DNA of 32,170 nucleotides, taken from positions 724-32,893 of IMG/VR virus record IMGVR_UViG_3300030116_004053. One strand, 5' to 3'. Origin of the DNA: a virus. Of this stretch, positions 1 to 6,323 are shown piece after piece. Below the pieces are notes generated by a model. The model worked only from the letters and a program-made list of their open reading frames with translations, was not told the DNA's origin and made no database searches. Numbering within the stretch: the first letter of the stretch is position 1; each line of letters begins with the position of its first letter. The translations under genes and the position numbers were made by a program.

Positions 1-81
1 ACTTCTGGCAATGGATATGTTCAAACAACAACAGGCAGTACAAGTTTAGTTTTTGGTACTAATAGTACAGAAAGAATGAGA
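1..81. repeat. Left copy of the contig-end overlap
   Basis: Bases 1-77 match 32090-32166 exactly, base 78 is G against A at 32167, and 79-81 match. Because the repeat lies inside a single continuous reading frame, it most likely reflects a circular assembly whose ends were not trimmed, not a biological terminal repeat. Confidence 0.9.
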
Positions 82-819
82 GTTCATAGTTCTGGTAATA
101 TAGGAATAGGAGGAGAAACAAATCCTGCTGAAGCATTAACTGTTGTTGGTACAATAAGAGTTCAATCTGCTATTGGAGATACAGATGGATTGCATATATC
201 ATCAGATTCTAATGGAGATGCTTTAATAAATGCAGGATATTCAGTATCGGATTTAAAATTTGCTACTGCTGATGTAGTTAGATTTAGTATTGACAATACA
301 GGTGATGCACACTTGGCTAGATATTTAAGACATCAAGGAGATACTAATTCATACATTGGTTGGGGTGCTGGAGATGATTTTAGAATATTTGTTGGTGGTG
401 TTCAGATGTTAAGATATGATGAGGGTATAAGTGGTACTGATTACACACGAATGATGGATGATGAGTTTCGATTATATGCAAATGGTGATTTTCATGCTGA
501 TGGTGATATTGTTGGTTTCTCTACAACAGTAAGTTCTGATAAAAGATTAAAGAAAAATATTAAACCAATTGGTAATGCTTTAGACATGGTTAATAAACTA
601 CAAGGTGTGCATTTTGATTGGAAAGATAATAATGAAAAATCAATAGGTTATATTGCTCAAGATGTCGAAAAGATATTACCAGAGATGGTAAAAGAAAAAA
701 ATCATTTTGATAAAGGCGAGTATAAAACTGTAAACTATGCAGCAATGGTTTCTATAATGGGTGAAGCAATTAAAGAATTAAAAGCAGAAATTGAACAATT
801 AAAAAAACAAATTAAATAA
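1..819 (+). CDS. Tail fibre, C-terminal part with S74 intramolecular chaperone (partial, continues from window end)
   Basis: The frame is open from base 1 and is in register with the frame that runs off the right end, so this is the C-terminal part of the gene starting at 28517. The first ATG (76) is not a true start; the other copy of the overlap reads ATA there. Residues before about 178 are beta-rich fibre repeats, including the common SSGNIGIG-type motif. From codon 178 the protein shows SSDKRLKKNI, then a GYIAQDVE motif and a Lys/Glu coiled coil, which is the peptidase S74 intramolecular chaperone known from phage endosialidases and T5 L-shaped fibres. That domain trimerises the fibre and then cleaves itself off just before the Ser-Asp. 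The role in receptor binding is inferred. The stop TAA overlaps the next ATG (TAATG). Confidence 0.9.
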   Translation, partial: TSGNGYVQTTTGSTSLVFGTNSTERMRVHSSGNIGIGGETNPAEALTVVGTIRVQSAIGDTDGLHISSDSNGDALINAGYSVSDLKFATADVVRFSIDNTGDAHLARYLRHQGDTNSYIGWGAGDDFRIFVGGVQMLRYDEGISGTDYTRMMDDEFRLYANGDFHADGDIVGFSTTVSSDKRLKKNIKPIGNALDMVNKLQGVHFDWKDNNEKSIGYIAQDVEKILPEMVKEKNHFDKGEYKTVNYAAMVSIMGEAIKELKAEIEQLKKQIK

Positions 820-1337
820 TGGCTGTTCCTAACTCTGATATAAGTATTTTAAAATTAGCCAGAGAAAGAAAAGGTTTTGGTTATACAAGTTCAACTAATA
901 TTACAGCACCAATTTTTAACTCTGACTTGCATAGATTAACAGGTGGTAATTCAAGTGGTTCTGGCACAAGTTATCCAGCAATAAATACTTTAAATCCACA
1001 AGATGAACGACCTGATGGCAACCCACCAGAAAAATTTAGTGAATTTATTGGTTATGAACAAAATGTTACATTAACTGCATTTGATTTTATATATGCAATA
1101 GGCAACAGTAATGATGCATGTGTTTCTGGGTTGCCCTTTGATACACATTATCATGATGATGGTAATAATTTATATCCATCTGCTTTAGATGGCACTTTTA
1201 CTGCTTATCAAAATTCAACAGGTACACTTGTTGCATCTGCTGGTTTTTATCAAGTATATGCTAGTGGTGGTTCAACGACAGGTAAATTTATACAGGTAGG
1301 AAGCAATGGTTCTATAATTGGTGGTGGTAATTGTTAA
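819..1337 (+). CDS. Probable minor virion/tail-tip protein
   Basis: 172 residues, starting on the TAATG overlap with the tail-fibre stop, so probably translationally coupled. The N-terminal half has the pattern of a small phage virion module seen in tail-tip proteins: an opening with short polar residues, a central linker rich in Gly, Ser and Asn, then a PEKFSEFIGY segment resembling the SEFYGY-type end of that module. The C-terminal half is rich in Gly, Ser and Thr with aromatic residues, as expected for a beta-structured tail appendage. No enzyme motif is visible. Position directly after the fibre suggests a fibre-associated structural protein. The family link is from memory and is moderate at best. 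Confidence 0.55.
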   Translation: MAVPNSDISILKLARERKGFGYTSSTNITAPIFNSDLHRLTGGNSSGSGTSYPAINTLNPQDERPDGNPPEKFSEFIGYEQNVTLTAFDFIYAIGNSNDACVSGLPFDTHYHDDGNNLYPSALDGTFTAYQNSTGTLVASAGFYQVYASGGSTTGKFIQVGSNGSIIGGGNC

Positions 1338-1347
1338 AATATTTAAT

Positions 1348-1355
1348 TAAATTTG
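1348..1355 (+). promoter_or_regulatory. Candidate -7 promoter element (TAAATTTG)
   Basis: TAAATTTG matches the Bacteroidota -7 consensus TAnnTTTG and lies 13 bases before the ATG at 1369. A TTG at a normal -33 distance is not clear, so this is a candidate only. Confidence 0.35.
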
Positions 1356-1368
1356 TATAAAAATAATT

Positions 1369-1695
1369 ATGGGAATTTCATATTCATGGCATATTACACA
1401 ACTTGATGCCAAAATTCAACAAGATAATAAATCAAATGTAGTTCATACAGTTCATTACACTTATAAAGGTGTTAAGGATGGTGATAAAACTTTGTATTAT
1501 GATATATATAATTTTGTAACATTATCACCACCTAGTGATGAAGAATTTATTGAATATGATGATTTGACTAAAGAAAATGTAGTAAGCTGGATTGAATCAA
1601 TTGTAGATGTTGAAAAATTACAAGATGCTATTAAAGCAGAAATTGAACAAAAAGAAAATCCAACTGATACATATTTACAACCTAATTGGGATTAA
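1369..1695 (+). CDS. Small tail-associated protein (DUF7936-like)
   Basis: 108 residues. It opens with SYSWHITQLDAK, has a middle of beta-strand character, then an EFIEYDDLTKENVVSWIES segment, a C-terminal helix with EIEQKENP, and ends in PNWD. This layout (S-Y-x-W start, DLT.E.V..WI, helix ending Q.NP) resembles a small phage family recalled as DUF7936, often encoded near tail fibre genes. The biochemical role of that family is not known. It is followed after 16 bases by the next small gene, in the same transcriptional direction as the tail cluster. Confidence 0.6.
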   Translation: MGISYSWHITQLDAKIQQDNKSNVVHTVHYTYKGVKDGDKTLYYDIYNFVTLSPPSDEEFIEYDDLTKENVVSWIESIVDVEKLQDAIKAEIEQKENPTDTYLQPNWD

Positions 1696-1711
1696 TTTAA
1701 ATTATATATAA

Positions 1712-1951
1712 ATGGCAAAACTAGAAGAAAAGGAATTACAAGAACTTAAACAATCATTAGCTAAACCTCAACAAATTGCACAAGAAATAGGCATGAGAGT
1801 AATTGGTTATAAATCAATTGATAAATTGATAAACCAATGGGAAGATGCACAAAAAGAGCAACAAGATAAAATGAAAGAGATTGAAGAAAAGCATGGTAAA
1901 GGTTCATTGAATATTGATACAGGCGAAATAACTCCTTTAAAAGAGGAGTAA
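1712..1951 (+). CDS. Small coiled-coil protein in tail cluster
   Basis: 79 residues, mostly charged helix: about residues 1-60 carry Leu/Ile spacing within Glu/Lys/Gln stretches, consistent with a coiled coil. The tail end reads EEKHGKGSLNIDTGEITPL, a Gly-rich motif seen at the end of similar small coiled-coil proteins in other phage genomes. No signal peptide, membrane segment or catalytic motif. Its TAA overlaps the ATG of the first tail-tube-like gene (TAATG), so the two are probably translationally coupled. Function unknown; chaperone or minor structural roles are guesses. Confidence 0.6.
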   Translation: MAKLEEKELQELKQSLAKPQQIAQEIGMRVIGYKSIDKLINQWEDAQKEQQDKMKEIEEKHGKGSLNIDTGEITPLKEE

Positions 1952-2412
1952 TGGCATTAGTAAATGCAACGAGTTTTTTACTTGTTAAAGATACAACTGT
2001 TATTGGTCATTCAACTTCAACAAGTATATCTTTACAATTAGATTTACCTGATGCAACTACAAAAGAAAGTGGTGGTTTTGCAGAATATTTACCATGTATA
2101 AGAGGTGGTTCAATTTCAGTAAGTGGTCTTACAAATTATACCGATAATTTGAATTTTAATCAATTTACAAGTTTTATAATTACAAAAGAAATAAATACTT
2201 ATTTATTTAGAGACCCTAATGATGCAACAGGCACTATTTATAGAGGTAATGGTTTTATAACATCAGCTGATGAAACAGCAGACAATGAAACCATAACAGA
2301 ATTTAATTTAGAGATAACATTAAGTGGACCAATAACTGTTGGTAATCAAAATAATTGGGAAAATATATTTCAGTTTTGGGAAAATATTTCAACTAATTGG
2401 GAAAACACCTAA
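1951..2412 (+). CDS. Tail tube-like protein 1 (TP901-1-type major tail protein paralogue)
   Basis: 153 residues. It shares a clear pattern with the next gene: an N-terminal beta strand with the G-H-S/T-T-S/T-S-x-S turn, then LD-x-PDATTKESGGFAEY, a GxISxSGL strand, and a C-terminal IYRGNGFITS...L.G.I segment. These are features of the TP901-1-type phage major tail (tube) protein family, whose hexameric rings stack into the tail tube. It differs in its last 20 or so residues, which contain three Trp-Glu-Asn units (NWENI, FWENI, NWENT) absent from the neighbour. It could be the tube, a tube initiator or a decoration protein. Confidence 0.7.
   Translation: MALVNATSFLLVKDTTVIGHSTSTSISLQLDLPDATTKESGGFAEYLPCIRGGSISVSGLTNYTDNLNFNQFTSFIITKEINTYLFRDPNDATGTIYRGNGFITSADETADNETITEFNLEITLSGPITVGNQNNWENIFQFWENISTNWENT
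2350..2409 (+). repeat. Three imperfect WEN-coding repeats
   Basis: The motif TTGGGAAAA occurs three times at about 24-base spacing at the 3' end of the first tail-tube-like gene, encoding three Trp-Glu-Asn units. It looks like a short in-frame tandem duplication that created a Trp-rich tail. Confidence 0.75.
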
Positions 2413-2425
2413 ATTTTTTTATTTG

Positions 2426-2433
2426 TATATTTA
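2426..2433 (+). promoter_or_regulatory. Candidate late -7 element (TATATTTA)
   Basis: TATATTTAC lies 30 bases before the ATG of the second tail-tube gene, inside a 50-base A/T-rich gap. It matches the TAnnTTT[AG][CT] pattern found before several other late genes here. This would give the major tail protein its own promoter. Confidence 0.45.
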
Positions 2434-2462
2434 CAAAAAATTTAATCTAAAAATATATAACA

Positions 2463-2876
2463 ATGGCAGTATTTAATGGAACAAATTTATTGTTAAAAGC
2501 TATTACAAGTGGTGGTACATTAGCAACTATTGGTCACACAACATCAGCATCAATGTCTTTAAGCATGGACACACCTGATGCAACTAGCAAAGATTCATCA
2601 GGTTTTTCTGAGTTTATTGCTGGAGTTAGAAGTGGTGAGATTTCTTTTGAAGGATTAGTTGACCATACTGATGCAGCTGGGTCTGATGCAATTTCTGGTT
2701 ATTTAGTTAACAGAACTAAAATTGACTGGTCATTTTCAACTGGCACAACTGGTGATGAAATTTATTCAGGAAGTGGATTTATTTCTAGTTGTGAAATTTC
2801 AGCTGAAATGGAATCACCTGTAACATATTCAGGCACTATAACAATAACTGGTACAATTACACAAGGAACTAATTAA
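2463..2876 (+). CDS. Major tail tube protein (TP901-1-type family)
   Basis: 137 residues with the family layout: NGTNLLLK strand, IGHTTSASMSLSMDTPDATSKDS, a GFSEFIAGVRSGEISFEGLVDH core, an IYSGSGFISSCEI loop and a final alternating Thr/Ile strand (TITITGTI). It is the compact, canonical version of the pair and has its own candidate promoter, so it is the likelier major tube protein, present in many copies per tail. It is followed by a hairpin and then the tail assembly chaperone gene, the classic order tube, chaperones, tape measure. Confidence 0.82.
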   Translation: MAVFNGTNLLLKAITSGGTLATIGHTTSASMSLSMDTPDATSKDSSGFSEFIAGVRSGEISFEGLVDHTDAAGSDAISGYLVNRTKIDWSFSTGTTGDEIYSGSGFISSCEISAEMESPVTYSGTITITGTITQGTN

Positions 2877-2898
2877 TATTAGTTAGATAAAATATAAC

Positions 2899-2924
2899 AG
2901 GCACATGGATAAAACTGTGTGCCT
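2899..2924 (+). terminator. Hairpin downstream of tail tube gene (attenuator-like)
   Basis: AGGCACA (2899-2905) pairs perfectly with TGTGCCT (2918-2924) around a 12-base loop, followed by ATAATTTTAT, which is not a pure T run. It may partly terminate transcription or protect the mRNA 3' end, giving more tube protein than chaperones. Confidence 0.55.
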
Positions 2925-2940
2925 ATAATTTTATAACATT

Positions 2941-3315
2941 ATGGCAAATAAGAAAAGAGGTTATTACACTATTAAAATGGGTGGTAAGAAAAGAACCATG
3001 CATTTTTCTATGAACTTTTGGTCAAACTTTACAGATGACCTAAACATTCCTTTAGACAAACTTGGTGATATATTTTCTGATGGTGTTGCATTATCAACCA
3101 TTAGGTCATTGATATATTCTGCATTATTAGCTAATGACCAGGAAAATAAATTACTAATTGACTATGATAAATTTGATGTCGGTGTTTGGATGGAAGATTT
3201 AGAAAATGATGATTTAGATAAAATAGTTGCAGCAATGATGGAATCTAGAATATTAGGCAATGATTTAAATGCTGGTATGGCAAGGAATGTCAAACAATCA
3301 ACCAAGGGAAAGTAA
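2941..3315 (+). CDS. Tail assembly chaperone, short form (gpG-like)
   Basis: 124 residues, mostly helical after a short beta N-terminus, with no catalytic motif. It lies between tail tube and tape measure, the position of lambda G and its functional analogues, which coat the tape measure during tail assembly. Its last two sense codons, GGA AAG, are part of the heptamer G GGA AAG (3306-3312), which is followed immediately by the TAA stop. Without frameshifting the product ends here; with a -1 slip it is extended into the frame ending at 3656. The position and heptamer, not sequence similarity, give the identity. Confidence 0.82.
   Translation: MANKKRGYYTIKMGGKKRTMHFSMNFWSNFTDDLNIPLDKLGDIFSDGVALSTIRSLIYSALLANDQENKLLIDYDKFDVGVWMEDLENDDLDKIVAAMMESRILGNDLNAGMARNVKQSTKGK
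3306..3312 (+). promoter_or_regulatory. Programmed -1 ribosomal frameshift site GGGAAAG
   Basis: The heptamer G GGA AAG is in the X XXY YYZ register relative to the upstream gene and is identical to the slippery sequence of the phage lambda G/T gene pair. The zero frame stops at the very next codon (3313-3315), while the -1 frame stays open for 114 codons. Confidence 0.85.
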
Positions 3316-3656
3316 ACACCCAGCTGACTTGGGATTCACTAATTGATTATTATGTAGGTCAAGCTGGGATAACACCAAATGATTTTTGGTTAAACACTTG
3401 GAAAGAGAATCACTTACAAGGCGAATCATGGCAATTAAAAGAAAATTTAGAGTGGGAAAGAATTAGGTATTTAAGTACCATGATTTATAATGTCAATTGT
3501 CAGAAAAAATCACAAATGATTAGACCTGATAAATTATTCCCATTACCACAGGATGTATATTTAGAGAGAGGTAAACCACAATCCACAAAAGAACAAATGG
3601 AAGCATTTGAAAAAAGAGTTGCTAAAACTAAATTTGACAAAAAACTAGAACTTTAA
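3312..3656 (+). CDS. Tail assembly chaperone, frameshift extension (gpGT-like, made as fusion from 2941)
   Basis: In the -1 frame, reading from GTA at 3312 gives 114 residues with no stop until TAA at 3654-3656. The segment begins VNTQLTWDSLIDYYVGQAG and ends FDKKLEL. It has no convincing start codon near its 5' end, so it is expected only as a fusion of about 238 residues with the 124-residue protein encoded from 2941. In lambda the T part of gpGT recruits the tail tube protein to the chaperone-coated tape measure, and the same role is inferred here. It sits directly upstream of the tape measure gene, as in lambda-like tails. Confidence 0.85.
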   Translation, partial: VNTQLTWDSLIDYYVGQAGITPNDFWLNTWKENHLQGESWQLKENLEWERIRYLSTMIYNVNCQKKSQMIRPDKLFPLPQDVYLERGKPQSTKEQMEAFEKRVAKTKFDKKLEL

Positions 3657-3663
3657 TTATTTG

Positions 3664-3671
3664 TATTTTTG
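3664..3671 (+). promoter_or_regulatory. Candidate late -7 element (TATTTTTG)
   Basis: TATTTTTG fits TAnnTTTG and lies 16 bases before the tape measure ATG. A TTG at 3634-3636 is somewhat far for a -33 box, so strength is uncertain. Confidence 0.4.
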
Positions 3672-3686
3672 TGATAAATCTAAAGT

Positions 3687-6323
3687 ATGGCAGATAATAA
3701 ATTAAGGTTTTTTCTTACAGGTGATTCTAAACAGTTTCAACAATCATTAACACAAGCAGAAAATAAGCTAAAAGCATTTGGTTCTAAGTTGTCAAGTGTT
3801 GGTCGTAGCATGACTATGTTTGCTGCACCTGTTGTGGCAGCTGGTGTTTCATCTATAAAGATGGCAGCTAGTTTTGATAAGTCAATGACTAAAATTAAAA
3901 CTTTAGTTGGTGAAGCATCTGATAAAGTTGATGACATGAGAGCTGGTGTTATACAAATGGCAAAAGATACTGGGTCTAGTGCTGATGAAGCAGCTGAGGC
4001 ATTGTTTTTTATTACATCAGCTGGTATAAAAGGTAAAGAAGCCATGAAGGTTTTAAATGCATCTTTGAAAGCTAGTGCTATTGGATTAGGTGATGTCGCT
4101 ACTGTTGCTGATAGTGCAACCTCAGCCATGAATGCTTATGGTAAAGAAAATTTATCAGCTACTATGGCAACAGATGTTTTAACAAACTCTGTTAGATTGG
4201 GTAAATTATCTAGCGAAGAATTGGCTGGGTCTATTGGTCAAGTAATTCCAATAGCCTCTAACTTAGGTGTTGAATTTCATGAAGTTGGTGCAACATTGGC
4301 AGCCATGTCTAGAACAGGTACAAATGCTGCAACAGCATCTATGCAGCTTAAAAACATTCTTATTTCAATTTTAAAACCATCTAAAGAAGGCGCTGAAACA
4401 CTTGAAAAAATGGGATTGTCAAGTCAAAAGCTAAGACAACAAATTAAAGAAAAAGGATTGCTAAATGTTTTGACAACATTAAAAGGTAGGTTTGAAGAAA
4501 ATGAAGATGCACAAGCTAAGGTATTTGGTAGTTCTAGAGCATTGATGGGGGTTATGGACTTATTAGGTAAAGGATTCAAAGACACAGAGAAAATATTTGC
4601 TGACATGGCTAATAGTGCTGGAGTTACAGCAGAAGCATATGAAGAATTACAGAATAGTGCTGAGTTTAAGTTGAGAAAAGCAATGACTGAGGTTAAAGAA
4701 ACATTTAGAGAGACTGGTGCAACATTAATGGAAGCATTGTTACCAGCAATACAAATGGCTGCTGAATTTGTTAAAAATTTACTTGAACGATTTAATGGGT
4801 TAAGCACAAATACTAAGAAATTTTTTGGCATTTTAACAATGGCTGCATCTATAATTGGACCTTTTTTAATTGTTTTAGGTAGTGTTGTGAGTGCAATCGG
4901 TACTTTAATTGGTGGACTTAAAGCAGCTAGAATTGCAATGATAGCATTTAATACAGCAGTAAAAGCTAATCCATATATAGCAGCTGCAAGTGCAATCATG
5001 GCTATTGCTAGTGCAATTTTTATGGTTGGTAATGCTAGAAAAAAAGCTAGGTTAGAAGAATTTAACGCTGAATTAGGCACAATGACTTTAGAAGAAGCTG
5101 AAAAAGCAACCATTGATTTATCAAAACAAATAGATGAACAGAATGCAAAAATAAAACACCTAACTGAAAATAGAAGCAGAAACAGAAGGGGTGCTGCTAA
5201 TGGCATAAGACAAGCTAGAGAAGAAATTGAGGTTTTAAAAGAACAAAAAAATAGTGTTGACAAGTTAATTAAGTCTAAACAAGAAATGATTGAAATGATG
5301 AAAGTTGACCCTCTAGATGTGCCTCAGATTGATTTAGGTACTGGAGACAATGATACTGGTCCTTCTGCTTCTGAAATAGCATCAATGACTGCTAAGGCAA
5401 TATTGACTACTAAAGAAAAACAATTTGCAGCAGAAATTGCAGCTACAAAAGCACATTATGATAATCTTAAAAAACTTAATGAAGGGAATGCTGAAGTGCA
5501 ACAGCAATTAGAAATTTCTAAAGGTGAAAAATTAAAAGAAATATCCGATGGCTATTATGCTGGTTTAATAACAAATCTGCAATCATTTTTTGATAAAAGG
5601 GATTCACTACAAAAACAAGTAGAAGATGCAGCAGCAGTCACAGATGAACAAAGAAAAGCATTAGAAATACAAAGGACCAGAGAATTTTATACAAATCTAA
5701 TAGAACAAGCAAAACAGTTTAATTTAGATTATTCAATGCTTAACGAAGCAATGTTATTAAAAATTAAAGAAATAACAGATTCAATGACTGAACAAACTAC
5801 AACTTTTGCATCTGCTCAAGAAAATATTAATGAAGTTTTAAAAGGCAGTTTCAGCAGTTTAGGTAATCAATTAGCAAACACATTTGGTAATTCAGGAACT
5901 ATATTCGGTGCATTTTTATCAAACTTTTTACAAACAGCTACAAGCATTATGGCAGCTAATTTAGCAACATCACAAGCTGATGCTACAAAAGGTGCTACTC
6001 AAACTGCTTTAAGTTTTGGTCCAGCTGCATCATTTGTATTACCAGCATTAGTAGCTGGTGCAATTGGTGTTGTAACAAAAGCATTTAGTGGTATAAAGAA
6101 ATTTGCAAGTGGTGGTATTGTTAGCACACCAACAATGGGTTTAATGGGTGAATATCCAGGTGCTAGAAGCAATCCTGAAGTTATTGCACCTTTAGATAAA
6201 TTAACTGGTATGATAGGTGGCACACAATCTAATGTTCAAGTTGGTGGTGAATTTACATTAAGAGGTCAAGATTTAGTAGTTGCTTTACAAAGAGCAGATA
6301 GAAACAGAGAAAGAATTAAGTAA
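3687..6323 (+). CDS. Tail tape measure protein
   Basis: 878 residues, the second-longest gene. Residues 1-300 match the TP901-type tape measure pattern: long Ala-rich helices with SFDKSMTKIKTLVGEASDKV, TGSSADEAAEALFFITSAG and an ASMQLKNILISIL segment. Hydrophobic stretches at about 379-413, 428-449 and 778-800 fit the membrane-inserting parts of tape measures that help DNA enter the cell. Coiled-coil regions lie at about 455-540 and 570-720. The C-terminus has the familiar SGGIVSTPTMGLMGE and NPEVIAPLDKL motifs. Length sets tail length; at about 1.5 angstrom per residue this predicts a tail near 130 nm (inference). The TAA overlaps the next ATG. Confidence 0.92.
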   Translation: MADNKLRFFLTGDSKQFQQSLTQAENKLKAFGSKLSSVGRSMTMFAAPVVAAGVSSIKMAASFDKSMTKIKTLVGEASDKVDDMRAGVIQMAKDTGSSADEAAEALFFITSAGIKGKEAMKVLNASLKASAIGLGDVATVADSATSAMNAYGKENLSATMATDVLTNSVRLGKLSSEELAGSIGQVIPIASNLGVEFHEVGATLAAMSRTGTNAATASMQLKNILISILKPSKEGAETLEKMGLSSQKLRQQIKEKGLLNVLTTLKGRFEENEDAQAKVFGSSRALMGVMDLLGKGFKDTEKIFADMANSAGVTAEAYEELQNSAEFKLRKAMTEVKETFRETGATLMEALLPAIQMAAEFVKNLLERFNGLSTNTKKFFGILTMAASIIGPFLIVLGSVVSAIGTLIGGLKAARIAMIAFNTAVKANPYIAAASAIMAIASAIFMVGNARKKARLEEFNAELGTMTLEEAEKATIDLSKQIDEQNAKIKHLTENRSRNRRGAANGIRQAREEIEVLKEQKNSVDKLIKSKQEMIEMMKVDPLDVPQIDLGTGDNDTGPSASEIASMTAKAILTTKEKQFAAEIAATKAHYDNLKKLNEGNAEVQQQLEISKGEKLKEISDGYYAGLITNLQSFFDKRDSLQKQVEDAAAVTDEQRKALEIQRTREFYTNLIEQAKQFNLDYSMLNEAMLLKIKEITDSMTEQTTTFASAQENINEVLKGSFSSLGNQLANTFGNSGTIFGAFLSNFLQTATSIMAANLATSQADATKGATQTALSFGPAASFVLPALVAGAIGVVTKAFSGIKKFASGGIVSTPTMGLMGEYPGARSNPEVIAPLDKLTGMIGGTQSNVQVGGEFTLRGQDLVVALQRADRNRERIK

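Noticed and set aside
76-78. ATG at 76 as a real gene start
   Set aside because: The frame is open to base 1 and continues the fibre frame from the right end, where the same codon is ATA.
4-819. Peptidase function in the sense of a host-directed protease for the S74 domain
   Set aside because: The S74 domain only cuts itself off the fibre during folding; it is not a general protease.
4424-5263. Antisense open frame of 279 codons within the tape measure gene
   Set aside because: It mirrors the codon pattern of the tape measure on the + strand, has no promoter or start context, and its translation is low-complexity (Leu/Ser/Ala/Asn). All other genes are on the + strand.
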